Origin: an uncultured Neomegalonema sp.
GTDB lineage: Bacteria; Pseudomonadota; Alphaproteobacteria; Rhodobacterales; Rhodobacteraceae
Direction of reading: 5' to 3'
DNA length: 64,000 nucleotides
Assembly (NCBI GenBank): GCA_937995735.1
Contig: CALKIZ010000003.1
Span: 1 to 64,000 of the forward strand
Shown here: positions 34,663 through 43,955 of the stretch, one piece after another
How positions within the stretch are numbered: position 1 is the first letter of the stretch
Layout: every line of letters begins with the position of its first letter
Program-made: the position numbers and the translations under genes
Notes under the pieces: generated by a model
What the model was told of the DNA's origin: nothing
Databases searched by the model: none
What the model saw: the letters and a program-made list of their open reading frames with translations, nothing else

Positions 34663-35529
34663 TTACTTTCCGTACCGTGCCCACAATGCCCGTTCTTCGA
34701 CAGCTTCTAACGCTGCTGTCGCTGCACCGGCTCCGGCGGATTCTGCGGCCTTTAAGGTTAATGCCGCGTTAGTGCCGCCTGTTAGCTTTGATAATAGTCC
34801 CGGTTTTTTAGGGCTGAACTCACGAATAGCTGTTTCCTCGCCAAAGCGATCCTTCAGTATCGGCACAGCATGGCCAACAGCGTCAGCGATGCCGACATCG
34901 ACTGCATTCTGGCCAACCCAAACATCTCCTTGAAAGTAATCAATTTCTTCATCTAAGCGATCTTTGCGAGATCCTTTGACCCATGTAATAAAGCGCTCGT
35001 GGATTGCTTGGAGGATTGTATCGAGGCGCGCGGCGTCTTCCGGTTTTTCCTCGAGGAATGGGTCCATCAGCGATTTGCTGTTTCCGGCGGTGTGTACCCT
35101 GCGTTTTACGCCAATTTTCTCAATTGCGTCGACAGCGCCAAAGCTGGCTGAGATAACGCCGATAGAGCCAATGACCGTGTATTCATCGACAAAAATCTCA
35201 TCCGCAGCGCAGGCCAGCAAATATCCGCCTGAGGCCGCGATGTCTTCGCAGAAAGCAAAAACCGGAATTTCTTTCTCATCCGCGAGCCGCCGGATTTGTC
35301 GAGCAATCAACCCGCTTTGCGACGGGGAGCCGCCCGGTGAGTTGATAATCAACGCGACGGCTTTTGTCCGTTTTGATGCGAACGCAGCGTCAATCGATTT
35401 TTCCAACGGGGCGTGCGAGATGGACTGCGAGAACCGACCACCCATGCCGATGGCACCATACAATCTAATGACCGAAACCTGTGGCCCGCGTTTGAACCAG
35501 TTTATCGGATTCCATTTACTTTTCTTCAT
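34663..35529 (-). CDS. S49-family signal-peptide-peptidase-like protease
   Basis: A 288-residue member of the SppA/SohB clan. The nucleophile is Ser100 in DIAASGGYLLA and the general base is Lys152 in AGNSKSLMDP, 52 residues apart as expected for a Ser-Lys dyad. INSPGGSPSQSGLI is the family oxyanion region. There is no clear N-terminal membrane anchor, so it may be cytoplasmic or peripheral. The C-terminal 60 residues are Ala-rich. Related enzymes digest cleaved signal peptides. It heads a two-gene unit with the small Cys-rich membrane protein. Confidence 0.9.
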   Translation of the reverse strand: MKKSKWNPINWFKRGPQVSVIRLYGAIGMGGRFSQSISHAPLEKSIDAAFASKRTKAVALIINSPGGSPSQSGLIARQIRRLADEKEIPVFAFCEDIAASGGYLLACAADEIFVDEYTVIGSIGVISASFGAVDAIEKIGVKRRVHTAGNSKSLMDPFLEEKPEDAARLDTILQAIHERFITWVKGSRKDRLDEEIDYFQGDVWVGQNAVDVGIADAVGHAVPILKDRFGEETAIREFSPKKPGLLSKLTGGTNAALTLKAAESAGAGAATAALEAVEERALWARYGK

Positions 35530-35571
35530 GAGATGCAGGTAAGGGAAGCTGTTCGGCAGAACAAGAGCCTC

Positions 35572-36045
35572 TCATATATCTTGTGTAATAATCGCGACAT
35601 CTTCGGGCTTCAAATTCAGACCTGCAAGCTCGGCATAAAGGGCAATCAGTGTCTCTGCATCTGTATGAGAGCTTTCCAAAGCAAAACTTGCCAGATGATC
35701 CATTTGCATCCGTTCTAATGCTTGTTCTGTTTGTCCGATCTCGCTGCGGGCACGTTCGCTCAATGCTAGTGCGATGTTTTCAATGCCTGATTTAAGAGAG
35801 CGCCGTAGCGTACGAAGAGGTGTAATCGCTGCAGTTTGCCACGCATGAGAGAATGTAACGGCTTCCTTCATGGTCGTTGCAGAAATGGATCGGCCTTTCG
35901 CGCCGGACCAGAGACACCAGAGCAGCAGGGGTACATCAGCGCCATCCCGGTCTTGCAGCCGTAGAAAGGCTTCGCGCGCAACCTCGCGGTTATAAATTGA
36001 CAGGGCAAATGCCCAAAAGTGTTCTGCCGCTTTCTTCTCTGTCAT
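35572..36045 (-). CDS. TIGR02444-family protein
   Basis: A 157-residue protein with HFWAFALSIYNREVAREAFLRLQ (9-31) and GADVPLLLWCLW, the diagnostic start of the TIGR02444/DUF2390 family. The remainder is helical and charged. The function is unknown. ATG 36045 is used; the longer frame overlaps the divergent DUF465 gene. It lies between a protease gene and the purine genes. Confidence 0.85.
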   Translation of the reverse strand: MTEKKAAEHFWAFALSIYNREVAREAFLRLQDRDGADVPLLLWCLWSGAKGRSISATTMKEAVTFSHAWQTAAITPLRTLRRSLKSGIENIALALSERARSEIGQTEQALERMQMDHLASFALESSHTDAETLIALYAELAGLNLKPEDVAIITQDI

Positions 36046-36104
36046 GCCTCGGTTATAACGCGGTCTTTCAGCGCAAGAACCCTCTTTGATACCCGGATAG
36101 CAGA

Positions 36105-36314
36105 ATGAACGAAAATCATAACAGGGCTGATATAGAGGCGCGTTATCAAATGCTGCGAGAAGAACACCGCGCGCTTGATGATGAAATTTCTGGTGGAACG
36201 CTTGGACCAATCCGTGATCAGCTCGCTCTTTCCCGCATGAAACGGCGGAAACTGGCGCTGAAAGACGAGATAGAGCGGCTCTATGATCTGCTTCACCCCG
36301 ATATTATTGCATAA
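36105..36314 (+). CDS. YdcH/DUF465 family protein
   Basis: A 69-residue helical hairpin protein. [21 protein letters not shown] and [20 protein letters not shown] form the two coiled-coil helices typical of DUF465. The function is unknown. It is 14 bp upstream of purE, so probably in the same transcript. Confidence 0.88.
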   Translation: MNENHNRADIEARYQMLREEHRALDDEISGGTLGPIRDQLALSRMKRRKLALKDEIERLYDLLHPDIIA

Positions 36315-36328
36315 GAGAGACGAAGCCT

Positions 36329-36820
36329 GTGACGAACACAAACACGCCTCTTGTGGGGATCGTGATGGGAAGCCAATCAGACTGGCCCACCATGAAAGCG
36401 GCGGCGGATATGCTGAATGAGCTTGATGTGCCTCATGAAACGAAGATCGTTTCTGCGCACCGCACGCCGGATAGAATGTTTGCATATGCGGAGAGCGCCG
36501 CAGAACGTGGCTTGCGCGTCATTATTGCGGGTGCGGGCGGGGCGGCCCATCTACCGGGGATGATTGCAGCGAAGACCATTGTGCCGGTGCTTGGGGTTCC
36601 AGTGCAAAGCCGGACGCTTTCCGGTTTGGATAGCTTGCTCTCTATTGTTCAGATGCCAAAGGGTGTGCCGGTGGGGACGCTTGCGATTGGCGAGGCGGGA
36701 GCAGGGAATGCGGGTCTGCTCGCGGCTCAGATTATTGCGGTGACTGATCCGGCTCTTGCAGAGCGTCTGTCTGAGTGGCGTGAAGCACAAAGTGCGTCGG
36801 TTGCTGAGACGCCGGTATGA
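36329..36820 (+). CDS. purE: N5-carboxyaminoimidazole ribonucleotide mutase
   Basis: A 163-residue class I Pur[14 protein letters not shown] holds the substrate-binding SxSD, and [13 protein letters not shown] the catalytic His. [14 protein letters not shown] and [21 protein letters not shown] complete the family. It acts after PurK in purine synthesis. Translation starts with GTG, and its stop overlaps the purK ATG by 4 bp. Confidence 0.96.
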   Translation: MTNTNTPLVGIVMGSQSDWPTMKAAADMLNELDVPHETKIVSAHRTPDRMFAYAESAAERGLRVIIAGAGGAAHLPGMIAAKTIVPVLGVPVQSRTLSGLDSLLSIVQMPKGVPVGTLAIGEAGAGNAGLLAAQIIAVTDPALAERLSEWREAQSASVAETPV

Positions 36821-37887
36821 ATATTGTGCCGACAGGGGGTACGCTCGGGATTCTCGGGGGCGGGCAACTGGGGCGGATGCTGGCGATGGCAGCGGCGCGC
36901 CTTGGCATTGATGTCCATATTTATGCTCCCGAAGAAAACAGCCCTGCGGCAAAGGTATCGGCGGCGTTTACATGTGCGGGATATGACGATGCGGAGGTTT
37001 TGCGTGCTTTTGCGCGATCCGTTGATGCTGTGACAACGGAATTTGAAAATGTTCCGGCTAAGACATGCGATATTCTTGCTGAATTTGTTCCCGTGCGGCC
37101 TCATGCGCGCGCGTTGGAGATTGCGCAAGACCGCGTTGCGGAAAAGTCTTTCCTGAATGATCAAGGCATCGGCACGGCTGGGTGGCGGGCTGTTTCGAAT
37201 TTGGATGATTTGCACGAAGCGGTGGAGGCTTTGGGCTTGCCCGCGATCCTCAAAACCAGACGGCTTGGGTATGACGGTAAAGGGCAAATCCGTCTTAAAA
37301 CCTCCAGCGATGTGGAGGCTGCCTTTGAAGACATGAAGGCCGCACCCTCTATTCTTGAAGGTTTTGTTGCTTTTGAGCGTGAGATCAGTGTGATCGTTGC
37401 GCGGGGCGTGGACGGGTCGATGGTTTGCTATGATCCGGGTGAGAATGTTCATGAGGATGGTATTCTTCGCCGCACCACCGTTCCTGCAAACATATCCGGT
37501 AGCGCGCATCAAGCGACGTTGGAAATTGCGCAAAAGATTGTGGAACAACTCGATTATATCGGCGTCATGGGCGTGGAGATGTTCGTTCAAGCGGATGGCT
37601 CTATTCTCGTGAATGAGGTTGCGCCGCGCGTGCACAATACCGGTCATTGGACCTTGGAAGGCTGTGCCATTAGCCAGTTTGAGCAACATATCCGCGCGGT
37701 ATGCGGATGGCCGCTCGGGTCGGTGGAGCGGCATTCAGACGCTGTGATGACAAATTTGCTTGGTGCGGAGGCCGATGATTGGCAATCGCTGGCCAGTGAC
37801 GCACAAGCGGTTCACCTCTATGGTAAGGGAGCTGCACGCCCCGGACGGAAGATGGGCCATGTCACGAGCCTGTCGCCGAAGACGTGA
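36817..37887 (+). CDS. purK: 5-(carboxyamino)imidazole ribonucleotide synthase
   Basis: A 356-residue ATP-grasp enzyme that carboxylates AIR with bicarbonate and ATP. The N-terminal [17 protein letters not shown] is the preATP-grasp signature, [12 protein letters not shown] is the ATP-binding glycine loop, and [17 protein letters not shown] the metal and substrate site. It is coupled to purE by an ATGA overlap. Length is typical. Confidence 0.96.
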   Translation: MNIVPTGGTLGILGGGQLGRMLAMAAARLGIDVHIYAPEENSPAAKVSAAFTCAGYDDAEVLRAFARSVDAVTTEFENVPAKTCDILAEFVPVRPHARALEIAQDRVAEKSFLNDQGIGTAGWRAVSNLDDLHEAVEALGLPAILKTRRLGYDGKGQIRLKTSSDVEAAFEDMKAAPSILEGFVAFEREISVIVARGVDGSMVCYDPGENVHEDGILRRTTVPANISGSAHQATLEIAQKIVEQLDYIGVMGVEMFVQADGSILVNEVAPRVHNTGHWTLEGCAISQFEQHIRAVCGWPLGSVERHSDAVMTNLLGAEADDWQSLASDAQAVHLYGKGAARPGRKMGHVTSLSPKT

Positions 37888-37919
37888 TTTTTTAGATGCA
37901 AGGCCGTGTCTGACTGCGT

Positions 37920-38669
37920 TTAACGCCGCCCCGGAAAACCAACTGGCAGAGTATCGGGCGTGGTTTTCGTCCCCGGTGCTTTCATGCGGCTGAGAAGAGC
38001 GCGTGGGCCTGCAAGAGCGAGTTTAGCAAGAGGGTTGTTCCGCGCCATCGCTTTTACTTTCTCGATCCGCATCACGTCGTCAATGCGCCGATCCAGAAAA
38101 CGCCAAGTCGCCTCTTTATCCAGTGACGTGTCCCCAAGCCAATAAAGCAGCGTGGCGGAGTAAACACCAGAGAGTGTCATGCGCTTTGTGTACCAGTTGT
38201 AATCTGTTGAGGTGTCGCCGACGGCGGTCCAGATCGCATCTGCCGTGCCCCATGTCAGTCTCGCGCCTTCTGCGGTGTTGAGCGGCAAGGCAAACAACGC
38301 TGCGGCACGCCGCACGGCGTCCTCATATTCGCCAGCGATTTCCAATCGGATGCGGACCGCTTTTGCTATCTTCTCTCGCATCCGCAGCACATCAGCGTTT
38401 TTGTTTACCTGTTCGAGCATACGGCCATCGTCACGGCGGTGCGATTCTGCGGCCAGATCGATGGCCCCGCGCGGAAACGCCATTTTTGTTTCGGCAGGAT
38501 CGACATCGGCTTCTGAGATCGCATTGCGGAGCAAAGTCTCTGACCATCCGTCGAACGCAACATTCGGGAGCGCCGCATCAAGCACTGAATCTCGGGTTTT
38601 GTGCAGATAATCGGGCATTTTCGCGCTTGATCCAGCCTGAGAGGTATTTTCTTCACGCTTATCCGGCAT
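37920..38669 (-). CDS. COQ9-family protein
   Basis: A 249-residue COQ9 homologue. VLDAALPNVAFDGWSETLLRNA fits the TetR-like N-terminal fold of COQ9, and RMTLSGVYSATLLYWLGDTS is the conserved lipid-binding region. Mitochondrial COQ9 presents ubiquinone intermediates to COQ7, and a similar role is likely here. GGAG six bases before the ATG supports 38669. The N-terminal 17 residues (DKREENTSQAGSS) look disordered. It is divergent from rpsU, a frequent pairing in alphaproteobacteria. Confidence 0.92.
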   Translation of the reverse strand: MPDKREENTSQAGSSAKMPDYLHKTRDSVLDAALPNVAFDGWSETLLRNAISEADVDPAETKMAFPRGAIDLAAESHRRDDGRMLEQVNKNADVLRMREKIAKAVRIRLEIAGEYEDAVRRAAALFALPLNTAEGARLTWGTADAIWTAVGDTSTDYNWYTKRMTLSGVYSATLLYWLGDTSLDKEATWRFLDRRIDDVMRIEKVKAMARNNPLAKLALAGPRALLSRMKAPGTKTTPDTLPVGFPGRR

Positions 38670-38792
38670 TTTTTGCTCCAACGATTCGACAAAGACGCAG
38701 GCCATTGATATAGAGCGCGTCTCGAATTTATCCGTCATGTGGCCCATTCGCGGTTGTCATGACGCTAACGCACTCGAAGGGTGGTGAAAACC

Positions 38793-38996
38793 GTGCAGGT
38801 TTTGGTCCGTGATAACAATGTCGATCAGGCGCTTAAAGCCCTGAAAAAGAAGATGCAGCGTGAAGGTGTCTTCCGCGAGATGAAATTGCGTCAGCATTAC
38901 GAAAAGCCGTCCGAGCGTCGCGCTCGTGAACGCGCAGAAGCAATTAGACGCGCTCGTAAGCTGGCCCGTAAAAAGGCACAACGCGAAGGCATGTAG
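38793..38996 (+). CDS. rpsU: 30S ribosomal protein S21
   Basis: A 67-residue, very basic protein matching bS21: [39 protein letters not shown] and [14 protein letters not shown]. The GTG at 38793 gives the usual MQVLVRDNN start; GTGs at 38781 and 38784 are in frame and possible. GAAGG lies 12 bp before the chosen start. A strong terminator follows. Confidence 0.95.
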   Translation: MQVLVRDNNVDQALKALKKKMQREGVFREMKLRQHYEKPSERRARERAEAIRRARKLARKKAQREGM

Positions 38997-39046
38997 ATGC
39001 CTCCAGCAGCCAATTTTCTGGTTGCCGATTGATAGAAAAGAAAAGC

Positions 39047-39075
39047 GGCGCATCCTTAAGAATGCGCCGTTTTTG
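39047..39075 (+). terminator. Rho-independent terminator of rpsU
   Basis: CGGCGCAT (39047-39054) pairs perfectly with ATGCGCCG (39063-39070) around an 8-base loop, followed by five T. It lies about 50 bp after the rpsU stop. Confidence 0.9.
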
Positions 39076-39132
39076 TTGCTGGAAACGCTCCGAAGTTATC
39101 AAAACGCCGGTGCATCTTGATGAGGTACTGAG

Positions 39133-39160
39133 CAAAAAAGCCTATACCTCCGAATATAGG
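39133..39160 (-). terminator. Rho-independent terminator of cspA
   Basis: CCTATA (39141-39146) pairs with TATAGG (39155-39160). On the minus strand the hairpin is followed by CTTTTTT. It starts 7 bp after the cold-shock gene. Confidence 0.75.
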
Positions 39161-39167
39161 ATATATT

Positions 39168-39377
39168 TCAGTCCTGTAGCTGCAATTCTCCAGCTGAGCT
39201 GCGCCCGCGACGGTCTTCGACCATCTCGTAGCTGATTTTCGCATTATCATTTAAAGTTCTGAGGCCAGCCGCCTCCACCGCAGAAATGTGTACGAAAACA
39301 TCATCTCCGCCTGTATCCGGCTGAATAAAACCAAAACCCTTGTCGGGGTTGAACCACTTAACCGTCCCGGTAGCCAT
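39168..39377 (-). CDS. cspA: Cold-shock protein, CspA family
   Basis: A 69-residue single cold-shock domain. GTVKWFNPDKGFGFIQPD contains RNP1 (KGFGFI), and DVFVHISAVEAAG contains RNP2 (VFVHI). It binds single-stranded RNA and DNA and relaxes mRNA structure. About 175 bp without a gene lies upstream, enough for the long structured leader typical of csp mRNAs. Confidence 0.96.
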   Translation of the reverse strand: MATGTVKWFNPDKGFGFIQPDTGGDDVFVHISAVEAAGLRTLNDNAKISYEMVEDRRGRSSAGELQLQD

Positions 39378-39553
39378 TGCAGTCGCTCCATTCGAATCAA
39401 CGTCAAAAATGCTGTCGCACCCTACTTTCGTAGGCCCCCACGCGATGCTTCAGCGGCCTTACAGCGAATATTTTAATAGCATGATACGCGATTGTTAGCG
39501 ACGGCTTTCTCGTTCCGCATGATTGACGTGGCAATTTGTCATGATTGATGCCT

Positions 39554-39763
39554 CTAGAGAATAAGCCCCATTACGATGCATCCAAGCCCCATCGCAGCAA
39601 TGCCTACTGCCGCCATGTTGATCGCGAGCAAGACCTGCATTTGGGCTTTGGCGCTCTCTGGGTCGCCCGCGCGACGAATGGCTAAGGCTCGCCAAATGCA
39701 CCAGCCAAGCATGAGCAAGCCGATGATAGCGAGGGCACTTCCTACCCAGATTAATCGAGCCAT
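39554..39763 (-). CDS. Small two-helix membrane protein
   Basis: A 69-residue protein with helices at about 4-25 and 48-69, joined by a charged loop (RRAGDPESAKAQMQ). Proteins of this design and size are common in Rhodobacterales-like genomes; function is unknown. It lies alone between cspA and the Pqi-type operon, on the same strand as both. Confidence 0.72.
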   Translation of the reverse strand: MARLIWVGSALAIIGLLMLGWCIWRALAIRRAGDPESAKAQMQVLLAINMAAVGIAAMGLGCIVMGLIL

Positions 39764-39818
39764 ATCGTCCTCAAGCTTTGATCTGTTATCTGCATAGCTT
39801 TCGCTGTTTCACAGCGAC

Positions 39819-40397
39819 CTATGTGCCAGTGTCCGTGAGCCGGGATGCAATCTCTTCCGCCAGTGTTGAAATTGCATTGGAATGGGCCGCAGCGAGAGAT
39901 TTATATCCTGCACCATCAATAGGAATACGGTAGGCGAAACTGTCTTGCCTGTCAGTGTCACTGCCAGTGCGGACGATGCGATACTGTCCGGTGAATTCGA
40001 GAGAACCACCGCTTAAATCGCCGATCATCCGATCAACGGCAACATCAATACGAACGGCGGGAGAGACACTGGCAGGCCAAGGTTCTGCGACAATGGGTGC
40101 GTCAGTGCTTTGTTTGAGTGCGGCGACAAAAGTGCGGGTTGAGGCACGTGCCGGTTCATCTGCCCACCGATGATCGTCAGATAAGAAAACGGAACCATCC
40201 TCTGCTAGCGACGCTACTTGTTGCGCCCGTGCATAAAGTGGCAGGGCCAGTTCCCGAACGGCTATTGTGCCGCCGGTATATTCGGCACTCGCTTTCACAT
40301 CCGGCGTGGGCAATAGATAATAGATTGGCTCTGGCGTTGTTGCGCAGCCACTCAGCGCCGCAAGCCATGCAATCATACCAAGACTAGAAAGGCGCAT
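39819..40397 (-). CDS. pqiC: PqiC-like ABC-type transport auxiliary lipoprotein
   Basis: A 192-residue outer-membrane lipoprotein. The signal ends in the lipobox LSGC (Cys18), followed by PEPIYYLLPTPD, the start of the ABC-type transport auxiliary fold. IAVRELALPLYARAQQV and FTGQYRIVR are its conserved strands. PqiC anchors the PqiB needle at the outer membrane. It starts 2 bp after the pqiB stop, so it is the last gene of the pqi operon. Confidence 0.87.
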   Translation of the reverse strand: MRLSSLGMIAWLAALSGCATTPEPIYYLLPTPDVKASAEYTGGTIAVRELALPLYARAQQVASLAEDGSVFLSDDHRWADEPARASTRTFVAALKQSTDAPIVAEPWPASVSPAVRIDVAVDRMIGDLSGGSLEFTGQYRIVRTGSDTDRQDSFAYRIPIDGAGYKSLAAAHSNAISTLAEEIASRLTDTGT

Positions 40398-40399
40398 CT

Positions 40400-43315
40400 T
40401 TATTTTCCCAACAACAGTGAGTTCGGACGGCGTTCGACAGTTGAGGCCAGTGCCGTGATTGCGCGGGCTGCATCGCGCACTTCGCGCAAAGCGGTCGCCG
40501 CTTCATAGTTCAGCTCTGATCCAACATCGACGGATGATAAGACCGAGTCCGCTGTTTCAGCGACAGAGATAAGTTTGGGAATCATGACCGCAAGATTTTG
40601 CGATAATGTCTGAAAGGATTGACCTGCCTGCGCGACCGAGACGAGCGCACCATTCACATTGGTTGCTGTGCCGCTTTGACGGAGTTCGATGACCAGTGAC
40701 CGAATCTGATCGAGGGCCGCCGTGATGGAGCCGGGAATTTGCTCTGCACCCGGCGCACGCAAAATGCGGTCGGCATCCTGCATAACCAATGTGGTTGATG
40801 CGAGCAGCCCTTCGATGGGCATTGCATTTGCTTTCTCGGCCAGTTCGGTTAGGCGAAGTGAAAGCAGCGGCACACCTTCGACTGCACCGCTGAAGCTCTG
40901 GGCCGCGCCTTGTGCGGCGACGAGAGCATCTGATAGTTTTTGCGCGGTGTCTGCACGTTGAAGGTCAACCATCAAGGCGCGCGCGGCATTCAATGTATCG
41001 GCCAGGGCTTGCGGTGCTTGTTGTATGCCTTGGCTCGCCACCAATGCGTCTGCATCGTCAATCAACGCCTTTACGGAAAGGAGCAGGTCATTGAGCGGGA
41101 GTTTTTCGACATTGGCCGCGATGCCATTGAGGCGGGCAATAAGTTGCGGTGTTTCCTCTGCCGCTGCTGCAAAGGCTGTTGCCGCGTCCCTTGCGGCTTT
41201 CAGCGCATCAGAGAGGTTTTCGGCTGCACCTGCATCTTTTAGGTCCACCAACAGGGCGCGGGCGGCGTCTAAGGTATCCGCCAAGGCTTTCGGGGCGGCT
41301 TGTATGCCGTCACTGGCAACGAGACTGTCTGCGCTTTCCACAAGGCTTGTTGCAGCGCGGACCAAATCTTCGAAAGGCAGTTGGTTTATATTGTCTGCAA
41401 TGCCGGTCATGGTTTGAACCATGCCGGGGATATTTTCCGAGGCAGCGGTTACGCGATTGGCCGCTTCTTGTGACGCCAAGAGAACGGCTTGAAGGGTTTT
41501 CGCTGTTTCAACCTCGCGCAACCCCTCAAGGATTTCACGAAGGGCTGTTATGCTGGCATTAAGGTTTGCGGGAATTTCAGTAATGCCTTCAGCCGTAACA
41601 ACTTTATCTGCATCTTCCAGCAATGTCGTAGCGGCGGTGACCAAATCAGTGATCGGTACGTCAGCGAAGTCGTCTGACAGGCTGGTCGCGGACGTGATTA
41701 GCGCCGGTACACCAATTGACATTGTGGTGAAGGCTTGCGCCGCCGTGCTCGCGTTCTCAAGAGCGGTAACCAAAGCCTTCGCTGCGCCTGCCGCCTGTAT
41801 CTCTTCCATAACATCGCGGATTGCAGTGAGAGTTGCGGCAAGGTCTTTCGGTGCGGCCTCTAAAGCAGGATCGCCGACGATGTTTCGTGCATCTGCCAAA
41901 AGACCATTAAGATTGAGTGGTACTGATTTAGTCTCGTCAGAGCTTGCCAGCACATTCAGGTTTCGCAAAAGCTCTGTTGCCGAGAACATCATCTCTTCGA
42001 TTGGAAGACCGTTGATGCGGTTTAACACACCCTCAGCCGATGCCGTAAAATCCTCTAAGTCCGACGGAACACTTGGCAAACGCGGATAAGGTGACGCCAG
42101 TTCATCAAGCAAAGCGATTGGAGCGTCCGGTTGTTCCACCAACTCGACAAATAAAGCGCCGGTTAGAAGGCTTGCGCTCTTTAACTGCGCGCGCAAACCC
42201 CGCCGGACACCCTGTTTAATGAATTCAATCGAATCTTCGCGTTGGATGGTTCCGACTCCCAAACGAGCCGGGATAATCACAATCGTCACGATCAGCGAGA
42301 TATCTGTCTCACGTTCTCCATTAGCATTGAGGTTTGCTGCAACATTGATGACTTCGCCGACGCGCAGGCCACGATATTCGACAGGAGCACCAATTTGTAG
42401 GCCACGAACAGATCCCTCAAATTCGACGGTAAACCGCAATTGTGATGAGGGATCGTCATTGAATATGCTGCTGCGCGCTTGTTCTTCGCTGTCGTAAAGG
42501 ACGAAAGATTGTTGTTGCTCGGCAGGTGTTCCATCTGTTGTCACATTGTCGAAGGATACGCCGCCTTGTAAAAGCGATGCGAGGGAATCGACTTTAAGCT
42601 TTGCGCCATCAGCGCCGAGTTCAACGGCAATGCCTGAAAAATTCCAGAATCGTGTGCCTGAAGTGATTAAGCGGTCATAAGGCGCATTGATGAAAATACT
42701 GAAATCAACGCGCTCGCCATCTGCTGAGAGTTCTTTGCTCTCAATTTTACCGACTTCAATCCGCTTGTAGAGGATTGGTGCGCCGACAACCATCGACCCC
42801 CCGTCACTGGCGCGGAGGCGGAATCTCGTGCCTTTGTCGCTGGGTTTCGCGAGTGGAGTCTCGGTGAGTGCAGTATAGCGTTTTAGCGGTGTTCCGGTCT
42901 GACCATTCCAAGAAACTTCCATATGCGGGCCGGAGAGCACTGTCTCAAGGCCCGTAATGCCGCGTGCGCTGACTTGGGGGCGGACAATCCAAAATCGGGC
43001 GGATTCGTTTAGGTATGGTGCAAACTCACGTTCAATTCGAACGGAAGCCCGAACATCTTTCAAGCCTTCAGTGAAACCGATGTCTTCGATAATGCCGATT
43101 TCGACATCTTTATGCTTGAGAACAGTTTTACCGACTTCAAGGCCGGATGCACTTTCAAGGATAACCTGAATTAAAGGTCCGCGACTTGACCAGTTGGACC
43201 AAGCGATCCCAAGCGAAATCGCTAAGGCGATTATGGGAGCCAACCATACAAGGGAAGGGCGCAGTCTGCGATGATCCTCGCGGATTGGCTCTGCTATCCG
43301 GTCGGTATCACTCAT
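40400..43315 (-). CDS. pqiB: PqiB-like MCE protein with long repetitive C-terminal extension
   Basis: A 971-residue inner-membrane-anchored protein (helix 22-40). Three MCE domains fill about residues 45-420 (for example ASGLEVGKTVLKHKDVEIG and APVEYRGLRVGEVINVA). MCE proteins form tubes that carry lipids between membranes. E. coli PqiB is about 545 residues; here some 505 residues after the MCE part are Ala-rich helices, mostly five tandem repeats of about 93 residues (466-925). The extension may lengthen the periplasmic needle. It lies between pqiA and pqiC and overlaps pqiA by 8 bp. Confidence 0.9.
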   Translation of the reverse strand: MSDTDRIAEPIREDHRRLRPSLVWLAPIIALAISLGIAWSNWSSRGPLIQVILESASGLEVGKTVLKHKDVEIGIIEDIGFTEGLKDVRASVRIEREFAPYLNESARFWIVRPQVSARGITGLETVLSGPHMEVSWNGQTGTPLKRYTALTETPLAKPSDKGTRFRLRASDGGSMVVGAPILYKRIEVGKIESKELSADGERVDFSIFINAPYDRLITSGTRFWNFSGIAVELGADGAKLKVDSLASLLQGGVSFDNVTTDGTPAEQQQSFVLYDSEEQARSSIFNDDPSSQLRFTVEFEGSVRGLQIGAPVEYRGLRVGEVINVAANLNANGERETDISLIVTIVIIPARLGVGTIQREDSIEFIKQGVRRGLRAQLKSASLLTGALFVELVEQPDAPIALLDELASPYPRLPSVPSDLEDFTASAEGVLNRINGLPIEEMMFSATELLRNLNVLASSDETKSVPLNLNGLLADARNIVGDPALEAAPKDLAATLTAIRDVMEEIQAAGAAKALVTALENASTAAQAFTTMSIGVPALITSATSLSDDFADVPITDLVTAATTLLEDADKVVTAEGITEIPANLNASITALREILEGLREVETAKTLQAVLLASQEAANRVTAASENIPGMVQTMTGIADNINQLPFEDLVRAATSLVESADSLVASDGIQAAPKALADTLDAARALLVDLKDAGAAENLSDALKAARDAATAFAAAAEETPQLIARLNGIAANVEKLPLNDLLLSVKALIDDADALVASQGIQQAPQALADTLNAARALMVDLQRADTAQKLSDALVAAQGAAQSFSGAVEGVPLLSLRLTELAEKANAMPIEGLLASTTLVMQDADRILRAPGAEQIPGSITAALDQIRSLVIELRQSGTATNVNGALVSVAQAGQSFQTLSQNLAVMIPKLISVAETADSVLSSVDVGSELNYEAATALREVRDAARAITALASTVERRPNSLLLGK
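40541..41920 (-). repeat. Five tandem ~93-residue repeats encoded in pqiB
   Basis: Units begin with P-[IFL]-x-[DEG]-L (for example PITDLVTAAT, PFEDLVRAAT, PLNDLLLSVK and PIEGLLASTT), at residues 554, 647, 740 and 833. These four are exactly 93 residues each. A degenerate 88-residue unit precedes them at 466-553. Conserved elements are L-(2)-DAD-x-[LV][VL] and [AS]-IxxLRxxL/DAARALxVDL helices. Confidence 0.8.
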
Positions 43316-43955
43316 GGTTGCTCGTCTCGTTCATGGAATCCCATATCAATCTTTGGTCGAGGCTTTGCGCCGAAAGCATTGTAAAAATAACAGATAGCGC
43401 AAAGCTGATCGCAGCAACGCCCGGATTTACACTCGCAACAAAATTAAGCTGAATCAGGGCAGCAAGTATCGCGACAACAAAAACGTCAATCATCGACCAG
43501 CGACCAATAAATTCTGTTATTTCATAGAGATGAAGGCGTTGGTACGGATTTGATTGCCATCTCCCCCGGATGCTGGCCAATAGTAAGCCAATCACGGCAA
43601 ATTTTGCCAATGGAACAACGATACTGGCAACACCAACGACGAGTGCGACGAAATACGACTTGTACTCGATCAATTCAATAACGCCACCGATAATGGTGCT
43701 TTTTTGCTCGGTTCCGAATGTGTTGGTAATCAGCATCGGGTAAAGATTGGCGGGGATAAAAAAGATCATCCCTGCGATCAGCCATGCGAGCGTTTTTTGA
43801 AAACTTTGCGGGTCACGACTATGCAGCGCCGCGCCGCAGCGCTGACAAATCTCGCGCGGATGTTCCACGAGTCCGCATGTTGTGCAAGCGATCAAACCGG
43901 CTTTGCGGGCCGTTAAGCCTGCGTATGTTTTCCGAGGGTTTGCCAAATTGTCCAT
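43308..43955 (-). CDS. pqiA: PqiA-family membrane protein, second half
   Basis: A 215-residue protein. It opens with a zinc-ribbon-like ACTTCGLV...CQRCGAAL, followed by four membrane helices and the family motif ANLYPMLITNTFG. FIGRWSMIDVFVVAILAALI is another PqiA hallmark. It corresponds to the second half of E. coli PqiA. The start lies inside the previous pqiA gene (43-bp overlap), and it overlaps pqiB by 8 bp, so the whole set is translationally linked. Confidence 0.88.
   Translation of the reverse strand: MDNLANPRKTYAGLTARKAGLIACTTCGLVEHPREICQRCGAALHSRDPQSFQKTLAWLIAGMIFFIPANLYPMLITNTFGTEQKSTIIGGVIELIEYKSYFVALVVGVASIVVPLAKFAVIGLLLASIRGRWQSNPYQRLHLYEITEFIGRWSMIDVFVVAILAALIQLNFVASVNPGVAAISFALSVIFTMLSAQSLDQRLIWDSMNETSNHE

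Noticed and set aside
36727-37734. A 335-residue minus-strand frame opposite purK
   Set aside because: It is fully inside purE-purK on the other strand, with His/Arg-rich low-complexity composition typical of shadows.
38781-38792. Earlier GTG starts for rpsU
   Set aside because: They add four residues (VVKT) that S21 proteins normally lack. The later GTG gives the standard N-terminus, though the earlier ones cannot be excluded.
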